This document shows positions 45,601 through 57,700 of a stretch of DNA of 64,000 bases, in pieces. Below the pieces are notes generated by a model. It made no database searches. It was not told the origin of the DNA and saw only the letters and a program-made list of their open reading frames with translations. Position 1 is the stretch's first letter. Each line of letters begins with the position of its first letter. This DNA is from Apostichopus japonicus. Taxonomy: Eukaryota > Echinodermata > Holothuroidea > Aspidochirotida > Stichopodidae. The translations under genes and the position numbers were made by a program. The stretch spans positions 27,551,960 to 27,615,959 of the forward strand of contig NC_092563.1 of NCBI RefSeq assembly GCF_037975245.1, given 5' to 3'.

Positions 45601-48600
45601 ATCGGGGTTAAAACTTTAAGGGAATTTTTGGTCAAGAAATCATTTTTGTTACCGATAGTAGAGGTATACCACGTAAAAGAGGAACCTTTCTACTTTAATG
45701 TGGTGCTAACCGGACATCCTAGTAGGCTCCATAACTAAAGTTAATCGATTTTGAAAAAAATAAAATTAACCATTTTTCTGATCATTACACATAACGTATA
45801 TACTGCGCGTTTAGAGAAGGGTCTGTATCGGGGTTAAAACTTCAAGGTCACTTTTGGTCAAGAAATCATTTTTGTTACCGATAGTAGAGGTATACCACGT
45901 AAAAGAGGAACCTTTCTACTTTAATGTGGTGCTAACCGGACATGCCAGTAGGCTCCATAACTAAAGTTAATCGATTTTGAAAAAATAAAAATGAACCATT
46001 TTCTGATCATTACACATTACGTATATACAGCGCGTTTAGAGATGTCCGTATCGGGGTTAAAACTTTAAGGCCATTTTTGGTCAAGAAATCATTTTTGTTA
46101 CCGATAGTAGAGGTATACCACGTAAAAGAGGAACCTTTCTACTTTAATGTGGTGCTAACCGGACATGCCAGTAGGCTCCATAACTAAAGTTAATCGATTT
46201 TGAAAAAATAAAAATTAACCATTTTTCTTATAATTACATGTTACGTATATACAGCGCGTTTAGAGATGTCCGTATCGGGGTTAAAACTTTAAGGCCATTT
46301 TTGGTCAAGAAATCATTTTTGTTACCGATAGTAGAGGTATACCACGTGAAAGATGAACCTGTCTACTTTAATGTGGTGCTAACCGGACATGCCAGTAGGC
46401 TCCATAACTAAAGTTAATCGATTTTGAAAAAAAAAAAAAATTAACCATTTTTCTGATCATTACACACTACGTATATACAGCGCGTTTAGAGATGTCCGTA
46501 TCGGGGTTAAAACTTTAAGGCCAGATTTGGTCAAGAAATCATTTTTGTTACCGATAATAGAGGTATATCACGTGAAAGATGAACCTGTCTACTTTAATGT
46601 GGTGCTAACCGGACATGCCAGTAGGCTCCATAACTAAAGTTAATCGATTTTGAAAAAAATAAAAATTAACCATTTTTCTGATCATTACACACTACGTATA
46701 TACAGCGCGTTTAGAGATGTCCGTATCGGGGTTAAACTTTAAGGCCATTTTTGGTCAAGAAATCATTTTTGTTACCGATAGTAGAGGTATATCACGTGAA
46801 AGATGAACCTGTCTACTTTAATGTGGTGCTAACCAGACATGCCAGTAGGCTCCATAACTAAAGTTAATCGATTTTGAAAAAATAAAAATTAACCATTTTT
46901 CTGATCATTACACATTACGTATATACAGCGCGTTTAGAGATGTCCGTATCGGGGTTAAAACTTTAAGGCCATTTTTGGTCAAGAAATCATTTTTGTTACC
47001 GATAGTAGAGGTATACTACGTAAAAGAGGAACCTTTCTACTTTAATGTGGTGCTAACCGGACATCCTAGTAGGCTCCATAACTAAAGTTAATCGATTTTG
47101 AAAAAAATAAAATTAACCATTTTTCTGATCATTACACATAACGTATATACAGCGCGTTTAGAGAAGGGTCTGTATCGGGGTTAAAACTTCAAGGTCACTT
47201 TTGGTCAAGAAATCATTTTTGTTACCGATAGTAGAGGTATACCACGTAAAAGAGGAACCTTTCTACTTTAATGTGGTGCTAACCGGGCATCCTAGTAGGC
47301 TCCATAACTAAAGTTAATCGATTTTGAAAAAATAAAAATTAACCATTTTTCTGATCATTACACATAACGTATATACAGCACGTTTAGAGATGTCCGTATC
47401 GGGGTTAAAACTTTAAGGCCACTTTTGGTCAAGAAATCATTTTTGTTACCGATAGTAGAGTTATATCACGTGAAAGATGAACCTGTCTACTTTAATGTGG
47501 TGCTAACCGGACATCCTAGTAGGCTCCATAACTAAAGTTAATCGATTTTGAAAAAAATAAAAATCATAAATTTTTCTGATCATTACACATAACGTATATA
47601 CAGCGCGTTTAGAGATGTCCGTATCGAGGTTAAAACTTCAAGGTCACTTTTGGTCAAAAAATCAGTTTTGTTACCGATAGTAGAGGTATACCACGTGAAA
47701 GATGAACCTGTCTACTTTAATGTGATGCTAACCGGACATGCCAGTAGGCTCCATAACTAAAGTTAATCGATTTTGAAAAAATAAAAATTAACCATTTTTC
47801 TTATCATTACACATTACGTATATACAGCGCGTTTAGAGATGTCCGTATCGGGGTTAAAACTTTAAGGCCATTTTTGGTCAAGAAATCATTTTTGTTACCG
47901 ATAGTAGAGGTATACCACGTGAAAGATGAACCTGTCTACTTTAATGTGGTGCTAACCGGACATGCCAGTAGGCTCCATAACTAAAGTTAATCGATTTTGA
48001 AAAAAATAAAAATCAGAAATTTATCTGATCATTACACATAACGTATATACAGCGCGTTTAGAGATTTCCGTATCGGGGTTAAAACTTTAAGGCCATTTTT
48101 GGTCAAGAAACCATTTTTGTTACCGATAGTAGAGGTATACCACGTGAAAGATGAACCTGTCTACTTTAATGTGGTGCTAACCGGACATGCCAGTAGGCTC
48201 CATAACTAAAGTTAATCGATTTTGAAAAAATAAAAATTAACCATTTTCTGATCATTACACATTACGTATATACAGCGCGTTTAGAGATGTCCGTATCGGG
48301 GTTAAAACTTTAAGGCCATTTTTGGTCAAGAAATCATTTTTGTTACCGATAGTAGAGGTATACCACGTAAAAGAGGAACCTTTCTACTTTAATGTGGTGC
48401 TAACCGGACATCCTAGTAGGCTCCATAACTAAAGTTAATCGATTTTGAAAAAAATAAAATTAACCATTTTTCTGATCATTACACATAACGTATATACTGC
48501 GCGTTTAGAGAAGGGTCTGTATCGGGGTTAAAACTTCAAGGTCACTTTTGGTCAAGAAATCATTTTTGTTACCGATAGTAGAGGTATACCACGTAAAAGA

Positions 48601-51600
48601 GGAACCTTTCTACTTTAATGTGGTGCTAACCGGGCATCCTAGTAGGCTCCATAACTAAAGTTAATCGATTTTGAAAAAATAAAAATTAACCATTTTTCTG
48701 ATCATTACACATAACGTATATACAGCACGTTTAGAGATGTCCGTATCGGGGTTAAAACTTTAAGGCCACTTTTGGTCAAGAAATCATTTTTGTTACCGAT
48801 AGTAGAGTTATATCACGTGAAAGATGAACCTGTCTACTTTAATGTGGTGCTAACCGGACATCCTAGTAGGCTCCATAACTAAAGTTAATCGATTTTGAAA
48901 AAAATAAAAATCATAAATTTTTCTGATCATTACACATAACGTATATACAGCGCGTTTAGAGATGTCCGTATCGAGGTTAAAACTTCAAGGTCACTTTTGG
49001 TCAAAAAATCAGTTTTGTTACCGATAGTAGAGGTATACCACGTGAAAGATGAACCTGTCTACTTTAATGTGATGCTAACCGGACATGCCAGTAGGCTCCA
49101 TAACTAAAGTTAATCGATTTTGAAAAAATAAAAATTAACCATTTTTCTTATCATTACACATTACGTATATACAGCGCGTTTAGAGATGTCCGTATCGGGG
49201 TTAAAACTTTAAGGCCATTTTTGGTCAAGAAATCATTTTTGTTACCGATAGTAGAGGTATACCACGTGAAAGATGAACCTGTCTACTTTAATGTGGTGCT
49301 AACCGGACATGCCAGTAGGCTCCATAACTAAAGTTAATCGATTTTGAAAAAAATAAAAATCAGAAATTTATCTGATCATTACACATAACGTATATACAGC
49401 GCGTTTAGAGATGTCCGTATCGGGGTTAAAACTTTAAGGCCATTTTTGGTCAAGAAACCATTTTTGTTACCGATAGTAGAGGTATACCACGTGAAAGATG
49501 AACCTGTCTACTTTAATGTGGTGCTAACCGGACATGCCAGTAGGCTCCATAACTAAAGTTAATCGATTTTGAAAAAATAAAAATTAACCATTTTCTGATC
49601 ATTACACATTACGTATATACAGCGCGTTTAGAGATGTCCGTATCGGGGTTAAAAGTTAAGGCCATTTTTGGTCAAGAAATCATTTTTGTTACCGATAGTA
49701 GAGGTATACCACGTGAAAGATGAACCTGTCTACTTTAATGTGGTGCTAACCGGACATGTCAGTAGGCTCCATAACTAAAGTTAATCGATTTTGAAAAAAA
49801 TAAAAATTAACCATTTTTCTGATCATTACACACTACGTATATACAGCGCGTTTAGAGATGTCCGTATCGGGGTTAAAACTTTAAGGCCATTTTTGGTCAA
49901 GAAATCATTTTTGTTACCGATAATAGAGGTATATCACGTGAAAGATGAACCTGTCTACTTTAATGTGGTGCTAACCGGACATGCCAGTAGGCTCCATAAC
50001 TAAAGTTAATCGATTTTGAAAAAAATTAAAATTAACCATTTTTCTGATCATTACACACTACGTATATACAGCCCGTTTAGAGATGTCCGTATCGGGGTTA
50101 AAACTTTAAGGCCACTTTTGGTCAAGAAATTATTTTTGTTACCGATAGTAGAGGTATATCACGTGAAAGATGAACCTGTCTACTTTAATGTGGTGCTAAC
50201 CGGACATGCCAGTAGGCTCCATAACTAAAGTTAATCGATTTTGAAAAAATAAAAATTAACCATTTTTCTGATCATTACACACTTCGTATATACAGCGCGT
50301 TTAGAGATGTCCGTATCGGGGTTAAAACTTTAAGGCCATTTTTGGTCAAGAAATCATTTTTGTTACCGATAATAGAGGTATATCACGTGAAAGATGAACC
50401 TGTCTACTTTAATGTGGTGCTAACCGGACATGCCAGTAGGCTCCATAACTAAAGTTAATCGATTTTGAAAAAAATTAAAATTAACCATTTTTCTGATCAT
50501 TACACACTACGTATATACAGCGCGTTTAGAGATGTCCGTATCGGGTTTAAAACTTTGAGGCCATTTTTGGTCAAGAAATCATTTTTGTTACCGATAGTAG
50601 ATGTATACCACGTGAAAGAGGAACCATTCTACTTTAATGTGGTGCTAACCGGACATGCCAGTAGAGTCCATAACTAAAGTTAATCGATTTTGAAGAGAAA
50701 AAAATCATTTTTTGGATCATTACACATTAGATATACAACGCGTTTAGAGATGTCCGTATCGGGGTTAAAACTTTAAGGCCATTTTTGGTCAAGAAATCAT
50801 TTTTGTTACCGATAGTAGAGGTATATCACGTGAAAGATGAACCTGTCTACTTTAATGTGGTGCTAACCAGACATGCCAGTAGGCTCCATAACTAAAGTTA
50901 ATCGATTTTGAAGGGGAAAAAAATTTGGGATCATTACATGTTACGTATATACAGCGCGTTTAGAGATGTCCGTATCGGGTTTAAAACTTTGAGGCCATTT
51001 TTGGTCAAGAAATCATTTTTGTTACCGACAGTAGATGTATACCACGTGAAAGAGGAACCATTCTACTTGAATGTGGTGCTAACCGGACATGCCAGTAGGC
51101 TCCATAACTAAAGTTAATCGATTTTGAAGGGAAAAAAAATCATTTTTTGGATCATTACACATTAGATATACAACGCGTTTAGAGATGTCCGTATCGGGGT
51201 TAAAACTTTAAGGCCACTTTTGGTCAAGAAATCATTTTTGTTACCGATAGTAGAGGTACATCACGTGAAACATGAACCTTTCTACATTAATGTGGTCCTA
51301 TTCGGACATCCTAGTAGGCTCCATAACTAAAGTTAATCGATTTTGACAAAATAAAAATTAACCATTTTTCTTATCATTACACATTACGTATATACAGCCC
51401 GTTTAGAGATGTCCGTATCGGGGTTAAAACTTTAAGGCCAATTTTGGTCAAGAAATTATTTTTGTTACCGATAGTAGAGGTATATCACGTGAAAGATGAA
51501 CCTGTCTACTTTAATGTGGTGCTAACCGGACATGCCAGTAGGCTCCATAACTAAAGTTAATCGATTTTGAAAAAATAAAAATTAACCATTTTTCTGATCA

Positions 51601-52214
51601 TTACACACACAGCGCGTTTAGAAATGTCCGTATCGGGGTTAAAACTTTAAGGGAATTTTTGGTCAAGAAATCATTTTTGTTACTGATAGTAGAGGTATAC
51701 CACGTGAAAGAGGAACCTTTTTACTTTAATTTGGTCTTTTTCGGACATCCTAGTAGGCTCCATAACTAAAGTTAATCGATTTTGGAAAAAAAACAATCAT
51801 TTTTTGGATCATTACACATTAGATATACAGCGCGTTTAGAAATGTCCGTATCGGGGTTAAAACTTTAAGGCCACTTTTGGTCAAGAAATCATTTTTGTTA
51901 CCGATAGTAGAGGTATACCACGTGAAAGAGGAACCTGTCTACATTAATGTGGTGCTAACCAGACATGCCAGTAGGCTCCATAACTAAAATTAATTGATTT
52001 TGAAGAAGAAGAAAAAAATATCAATATTTTAAAACGTTTAGGCCACTTTTGGTCAAAAAAATCGGTTTTGTTACCCATAGTAGGTATTACACGTGAAAGA
52101 AGAAATTGTTTTCTTTGATTTGATGCTAACCGGACCTCCTAACTAGGTCGATAACTCAAATTAACCGATTTTGAAATAATAATACGTTTGGATCATAACA
52201 CATTACCGCGCGTT
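42673..52214 (+). repeat. Satellite array 2, unit B
   Basis: Same as 25804-35345 at offset 16,869, with the same order of variant monomers. Confidence 0.95.
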
Positions 52215-52775
52215 TCGAGCTAATTTTCCCATTTGCATCCCACTCCTGTTAGGATCGAACGGTTTGTAGCCATCGAATTTCAATAAATCAAAGTGTTACT
52301 GGCTGTTTTTTCATACCACTTGTAAGAGGAATAACTTAACATCGTCATTGTACCCCTCTTGACTGTTGCATATTCTCATAAATTAATTGTTTAGACATTT
52401 GAAAAAAAAAGAAAAAAAATGGTATAAAAATTGCCGCCATTTACGCCTTTCTCCACAAGATTTGGTAGGATCACAAGTTTCAGTTCAATATGGATGCAGA
52501 TTTCGTCCACCATTAAATTCCAAAATTATATTACATGAAAGAGCAACAACTCATCTCTCATATGGTGCAATTATTGGCATTTTACAGTATTCATAGCGTT
52601 AATTATTATCGCTTTAAAACAGGTACGAAAAAGTAGCAGTCTTGTTATTGTCCGCTAATTTAGGCTGCCCTTAGTGGCTGCTGGGGATCAACTTTCCCGC
52701 CACAGCGTACCCAGCGCTCGTCACAGTGTACAAACATCAGTGGCCAACGGCGTGTAACGTTGATGTATACACTAT
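52215..52775. other. Subterminal single-copy segment, unit B
   Basis: Copy of 35346-35906, including the 69-codon frame at 52387-52596. Confidence 0.5.
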
Positions 52776-52823
52776 TGGCTGCTGTTAGTGGCTGCTCTTA
52801 GTGGCTGCTACGTTCAAACAGGT
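52776..52823 (-). repeat. Right terminal repeat of unit B, outer end
   Basis: Looks identical to 35907-35954. Inverted relative to the left terminal repeat at 16037, and followed by the target duplication. Confidence 0.85.
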
Positions 52824-52832
52824 ATAAACAGA
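52824..52832. repeat. Target-site duplication, right (ATAAACAGA)
   Basis: Directly follows the right TIR of unit B. The end of unit A (35954) is not followed by this sequence, so the two units inserted or amplified as one block. Confidence 0.75.
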
Positions 52833-53293
52833 GTCTTCGATATACTTTCGACATACATATAAAACAGTAAACACGGTTCGCTAAAGTTAACAGCTGAACA
52901 AGCACATTCTAAACATCTCGATTGCATTTCCCCATCCTGACTAATATTCAGCATTTGAAGATGGAGCAAGGTTGTTGCGATGTTGCCTGATTGACGACCC
53001 ATACGTTAGTTTGGTTACATTGGTATTGGTAAGTGCCGATTAACTTTCAGTCGCAAACCTTGGACATTGACCGACCCTAATTTAGACTTTAGAGCTTAGT
53101 GCTACAGAGCCATGTATGATAAGGCACTTGCCTAATTTAGGGCAGTTTATTCTTATTTTCAATACCATAAATGCTATGGCTGAAGGGATTTTTGCTACTA
53201 TTGGCAGTTTACTCCTTGTGGTTGTGTTTCAAAAGAAGTTCCCTGTAACGTTGTGCCCAGTCATGGAATATTCTGTAGTGTATGGATCGACAT

Positions 53294-53329
53294 ACCAGCA
53301 TACTGTATATGCATATACAGCATGCTGGT
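53294..53329. repeat. 36-bp palindrome
   Basis: ACCAGCATACTGTATATG followed without a loop by CATATACAGCATGCTGGT; one mismatch over 18-bp arms. Confidence 0.85.
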
Positions 53330-53384
53330 CATTATCATATATGACCCAAACAAAGCACTAATTGCATTGAAGACTTGCCCAAAA

Positions 53385-53690
53385 CCGCGTGCCGCGCACT
53401 GACAAAGTTAATTAACTTTCCGTTTCTTGCAAATGAGGTTTTTCTCTTGTCGTTACAAAATGCAACGTGATACCTTGTTATCTTTAGCTGGACCTGAGAT
53501 GTCCATCGCTGTATCGTTAGTACACTGTGCTGTGGGTATTGACCGCAGCTGTTTGTACTGAGGTACACTAGTGTCTAATTACCGAAGGTAGCAAGCTGTG
53601 TGTGCATTTTCTGGGATCGATGGTGCTGTGTAACACTTCTGTTACACCTCATTCGAAACTAGGTCAGATTACCGGCATTTTTTCACCATT
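53385..53690 (-). repeat. Dispersed ~310-bp repeat, copy 2
   Basis: Inverted relative to copy 1 at 3785-4105, roughly four-fifths identical by eye. Confidence 0.85.
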
Positions 53691-53849
53691 TCAAGACTTT
53701 ATATTGAGCTTTAAATAAAAAAAAATTGAGGTAGACACAAGTAAATTATGGTCAGTTGATGTCAGAGATTTGTACCTCATCCTGTGTGTATTTTTTCTTT
53801 CTTTATTTTCGACCATGGCAAATTTCAACAGGGAGGAAACCACACTGAA

Positions 53850-53897
53850 CATTGGGGATGCCCCATGCCCCCCCCCTCCCCCTTTGAGACGCCACTG
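53850..53897 (-). mobile_element. Lone hAT-like terminus
   Basis: Reverse complement begins CAGTGGCGTCTCAAAGGGGG followed by a G-run, like the ends of the other hAT MITEs here. No partner end was found nearby. Confidence 0.5.
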
Positions 53898-54287
53898 CTT
53901 CCATATAATGACTGTTAAGATAGTCCCTGGCAAAGTTTCCTGCAAGTGTCCAATCCTTTTGTATATTTAGTCCTTCTTCTTGTCACTAGTGTTGTTAAAT
54001 ATTGATGTTGCGCTACATTGTCCTTTATTTATTCTTTGTTCTGCACTTTTATGAGATATTTTCTGTATGGTTTGCTAATATGAGAAATAAATTTGAACTT
54101 AATTAACTTGTATCAGACATTGCACTAGTTACTTGAATAGTAACTATCTCAATAGATAACAATAGCACTGTGCAGTGGGACTTTGTTCTCAACTTAAGTT
54201 TTCAAGTGAAAATGCAACATGTACTATTTCAAAATTGGTACTTTCACAGATTGTTTACCGCACTTATTACGTTTTTCTCTGTTGCAG

Positions 54288-54752
54288 TGTCTCCTTTGGC
54301 GCAAGTCATTATGCCAGGAAACCAGAGGAGGACAGAAGCTGGTGAAGAGTCTGTAACATTACAGAGGCAGCTTAACCTCTTTGACTGCTTTTCTATGGTA
54401 GTTGGCATCATTATTGGTTCAGGGATATTTATATCACCGAAAGGTGTCTTGCAAAGCTCAAACAGTGTCGGCTGGTTCCTTGTTATTTGGGTTTTTTCCG
54501 GAATATTTAGCTGTTTTGGCGCCCTCAGTTATGTCGAGTTAGCGACATCAATTCCTCTATCAGGCGGTGACTATACATACCTTCGTCTTTCTTTTGGAGG
54601 ACTGTTCTCATTTTTAAGGATCTGGACTATTATTGCTGCTGTCAGGACCGGACCTTTAACTCTACTCAGTATCACAGCTGGGACTTACTTGGCTGGAAAG
54701 AGCGCTGTCTGCTCACCGATAGCGGTCAGGCTATTCGCAGCTTGTGTACTCT
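54288..54752 (+). CDS. SLC7-like exon with start codon
   Basis: Acceptor CTGTTGCAG at 54279-54287; ATG at 54311 (MPGNQRRTEAGEESV). Codes the cytosolic N-terminus, TM1 with GSGIF, TM2, TM3 and the AVCSP loop. Donor CTCT|gtaagt, phase 1. The frame is open upstream, but no family similarity is seen there. Confidence 0.9.
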
Positions 54753-57700
54753 GTAAGTTTTCATGGTGTGATATTTGAAACAAACCTTACACGTCTGGGG
54801 CAGAACTACGGAAGACTAATGTGGCCATGACCAAAAAAAACACGGATATATATAGAAGACAAAATTTTTACTACCAAAAACAAAATTTTGACTACGAAAA
54901 ACAACAATAATTTTTTTTTTCGTTGTAAATTTTTCATTTTTATAAATTTTGTTTTCCGTTTTAAAAATTTTGTTTTTGTTTTAATTTTTTTTCCTTCTAT
55001 ATATATCCGTGTTTTTTTTTGGGGGGGGGGCCATGGCCGCATTAGTCTTCCGTACAGAACACAGCTACTGAATTTCTTGTTAAAAGTTGGACAGTTGCCT
55101 ATGGGTTTACCGTCTTGTTAGTAGCAGTACTTAATTTATGAATATTCATGCTTTGATGCAAGGAGTGTTGGTAAAACACCTCCCAATGTTTTAGAAGACC
55201 CCTGTCAATTTGTAATGGCCAGAATCACAGAAGGGATTATTCATCTCAATTGTAGGTCAGTGCCTCGCTAGAATCTTGAAATCCACTCTGAAGCTAAATG
55301 TGGTGGTCCCATACTGGAGCATTACAAATAAAGGTCCTTGAAATTATTTCTCAAAACATGTAACTTTAGTCCTCCAAATTACACCAGCAGGGCACAAACT
55401 TCAAAAATAAGCAAATTATAAAGAAAGCAAGACAACAACATCTGTGGAACACAATCTTTTCTGTATTTGTCCTAAATAGTTTCAATAAATGGGATCAGTG
55501 TTATGGTGGTATAAATAGGTGGAGGGGTATCAAATCATAAACACATAAACAGTAACAGCTTTAGAAGACTAACAGACTGGTGTAATGTTAAAATTCAACT
55601 CATTATGCAGCTTTAGATAAATATTTTCCTGCAAAAGTGCTAATTCAGAAAATAAATGCTTTCTTCACATTAATGTTACTGTCCTCAGTATCATTGTTCT
55701 CTCCTTGCATTACTGGTTGAAAGCTGGGTGCTACATAATGGTAGCTTCAAGTATTGAGAGCCAATATGGTGCATACATGTGTTTCTCAAAATTTGTAAAA
55801 CGCCATCAATTATACAGATGTGCAGTAAGTAAAACTATGCAAGTAGTTCATCTTTATTGATCGAAGGATTCGAAGCCATTGGAATGAATGTAAATCATGT
55901 TAGTAAGGAGAGAAATCATAAATTGACATGCTTTTACTTTCAGATATTAAGGGGATATATGTAAATTTATGCAACTTTTAAGTTCATCGATTTTCATTTG
56001 ATCACCAATATCATTGCAATTCTATTTACTCAGGTGCAGTCACATTCCTAAACTGTTGGAGTGTTTCTCTGTCCAAGAAAGTTCAGAACATTTGCACTGT
56101 GGCCAAGATGTTGGGATTATTGGTTATCATAGTTGCTGGCTTAGCACAACTGCCAAAAGGTACAGTAAGCCAAAATAAAGTAAATTTCTAATTATTTGAA
56201 GATAAATTCAATTCAATTCAAATGAATTTTCTCACATGTACAAAACAGTCAATACAAAAAGAAGTAAGTACTGTACATGTGATGGACGCTAGAAAAAAAC
56301 AAAGGTTGTTTATCAAGCTAGTGACCACAAGAAAAGAATTAAACCACACACACAATTGCATATTTATATCATATGCCTGTTTATATATACCTGCACAGTC
56401 CAGCATACTGTAGCTTTGGAAGCAAATATGGTGCAGTACGCTTTACAGGATCCTTTGAAAAGTTGCTTTATTTCCTCAGGGTAAAGTAAATGCAACCCAG
56501 TGGCGGAGAAACAGGGGGGGTTGGGGGGGTTTTAACCCCCCCACTTTTTGAAGAGGGGGGGTTGGCCCACACAATCAACCCCCCCTAGTTTTTGCCAGTA
56601 ATGTTCTGTTATAGCCTATGTTATGTGCTCCAAATGGCATAATAAATCAAATTATTAAATTTGAAAATGTTAAAGTCATTTCAACCTTTTACCTGGTAGG
56701 CTACATCAACAATTAACGACCGAAAACCGAGTTGGAATTGACCCACACATTATTTCTAGCCCCTTTCCCCCACATTGCGCATTGGAACTTGTAGCTCATA
56801 GCGCTAACTTCACCCCACAACAGACATACACAAAATAACGTTTTGTTGCTGTTGAATAGCTTTGGAACTGTATACACTTGCCAACTTCAACGAGGTGAAG
56901 GAAGGAAAAGAAAAAGAAGAAAGAGAGAAAAGGAGAAAAGGATGGTATAGAAAATACGGCAAGAAAACGGGAAGAGAAAGAGGAACAGTGACAACATTAT
57001 TCGAATTTGTAAAGCAAACAGCAGATATCACATCATATCAGTGAGCATGAAAATGGCGTTCCACGATAAACAGCCTCCAAACCATGGGCGCAGATCCTGG
57101 TGAGGACAGCGGGACGCGTCCCCACCAACTTTTTCAGTAGTGGGGACATGATATACCGTGTCCCCACCAATTTGTCCTGACCAATAGCTGCATTTCAAGT
57201 TCCCCTGTATTGAACTTTGGCGCAGTTTGATCCAGCATTGTGCAAATGACATGCAGCAGTTCTCATTTTATTGTATTTTATCCAGTTGTTAAATATAGGA
57301 CGGAAATCGCATTTGCGGCAGTCTATATTTGTTTTCTGGGAGAGGAACCCAGACCCATCGTATATACAAAAGTCTACTTGGATTATTTGTCCCCTGATTT
57401 TCTTTCTGCGGACGCCCATGTATTTCTCTTAACTAAATTTCTAAGCCATGAGATCTAAAACTTAGGGAGGTTTAGGAGCATCATTAGGTCTGGGAAGTGT
57501 TATTTCCGGCGATCTGGGAGGTATATTTGCCCAAAAAAATCGTACGCTACGCGCGAACCCATGGTCGCGCTCCGCTTAGATAGTGTCATAGAACAGACAC
57601 GCGTCCCCACCATTATCCAAGACTGATCTGCGCCCATGCTCAAAACTGTCGATGTGTGTAGTGTTCAGTTTTGGAAATATCTGGTATATTTTTATTTCCT

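Larger units (their letters stand above)
16037..52823. mobile_element. Candidate giant TIR transposon (~36.8 kb) containing satellite arrays, internally duplicated
   Basis: The left end (16037) and right end (52823) carry inverted repeats sharing CCT..TTGAA then GTAGCAGCCACTAAGAGCAG, followed by further 13-bp sub-repeats. The block is flanked by the direct repeat ATAAACAGA (16028-16036 and 52824-52832), with a tenth shared base G. A 9-10 bp target duplication plus TIRs with sub-repeats is reminiscent of Mutator-like elements, but no transposase was recognised well enough to classify it. Inside are two head-to-tail copies of one unit (16222-35954, 35955-52823). Without the duplication and the LTR insertion the element would be about 17 kb. 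The block sits between two divergent host genes. Confidence 0.75.
35955..52823 (+). repeat. Tandem unit B (16,869 bp, empty LTR site)
   Basis: Second copy of the unit, lacking the LTR element. The pre-insertion site (GGTAATACTATTT) is intact near 40988. The near-identity implies very recent duplication, gene conversion, or two haplotypes placed in tandem by an assembler. Confidence 0.9.
52834..54287. other. Non-coding stretch between giant element and SLC7-like gene
   Basis: Likely contains the SLC7-like promoter and 5' non-coding exon (not recognised). Includes the palindrome at 53294, the dispersed repeat at 53385 and a lone hAT-like terminus ending at 53897. Confidence 0.5.

Noticed and set aside
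56862-57044. Lys/Glu-rich 60-codon frame inside the hAT element as transposase
   Set aside because: It comes from a purine-rich GAAGGAAAAG run; no BED finger or hAT dimerisation motif.
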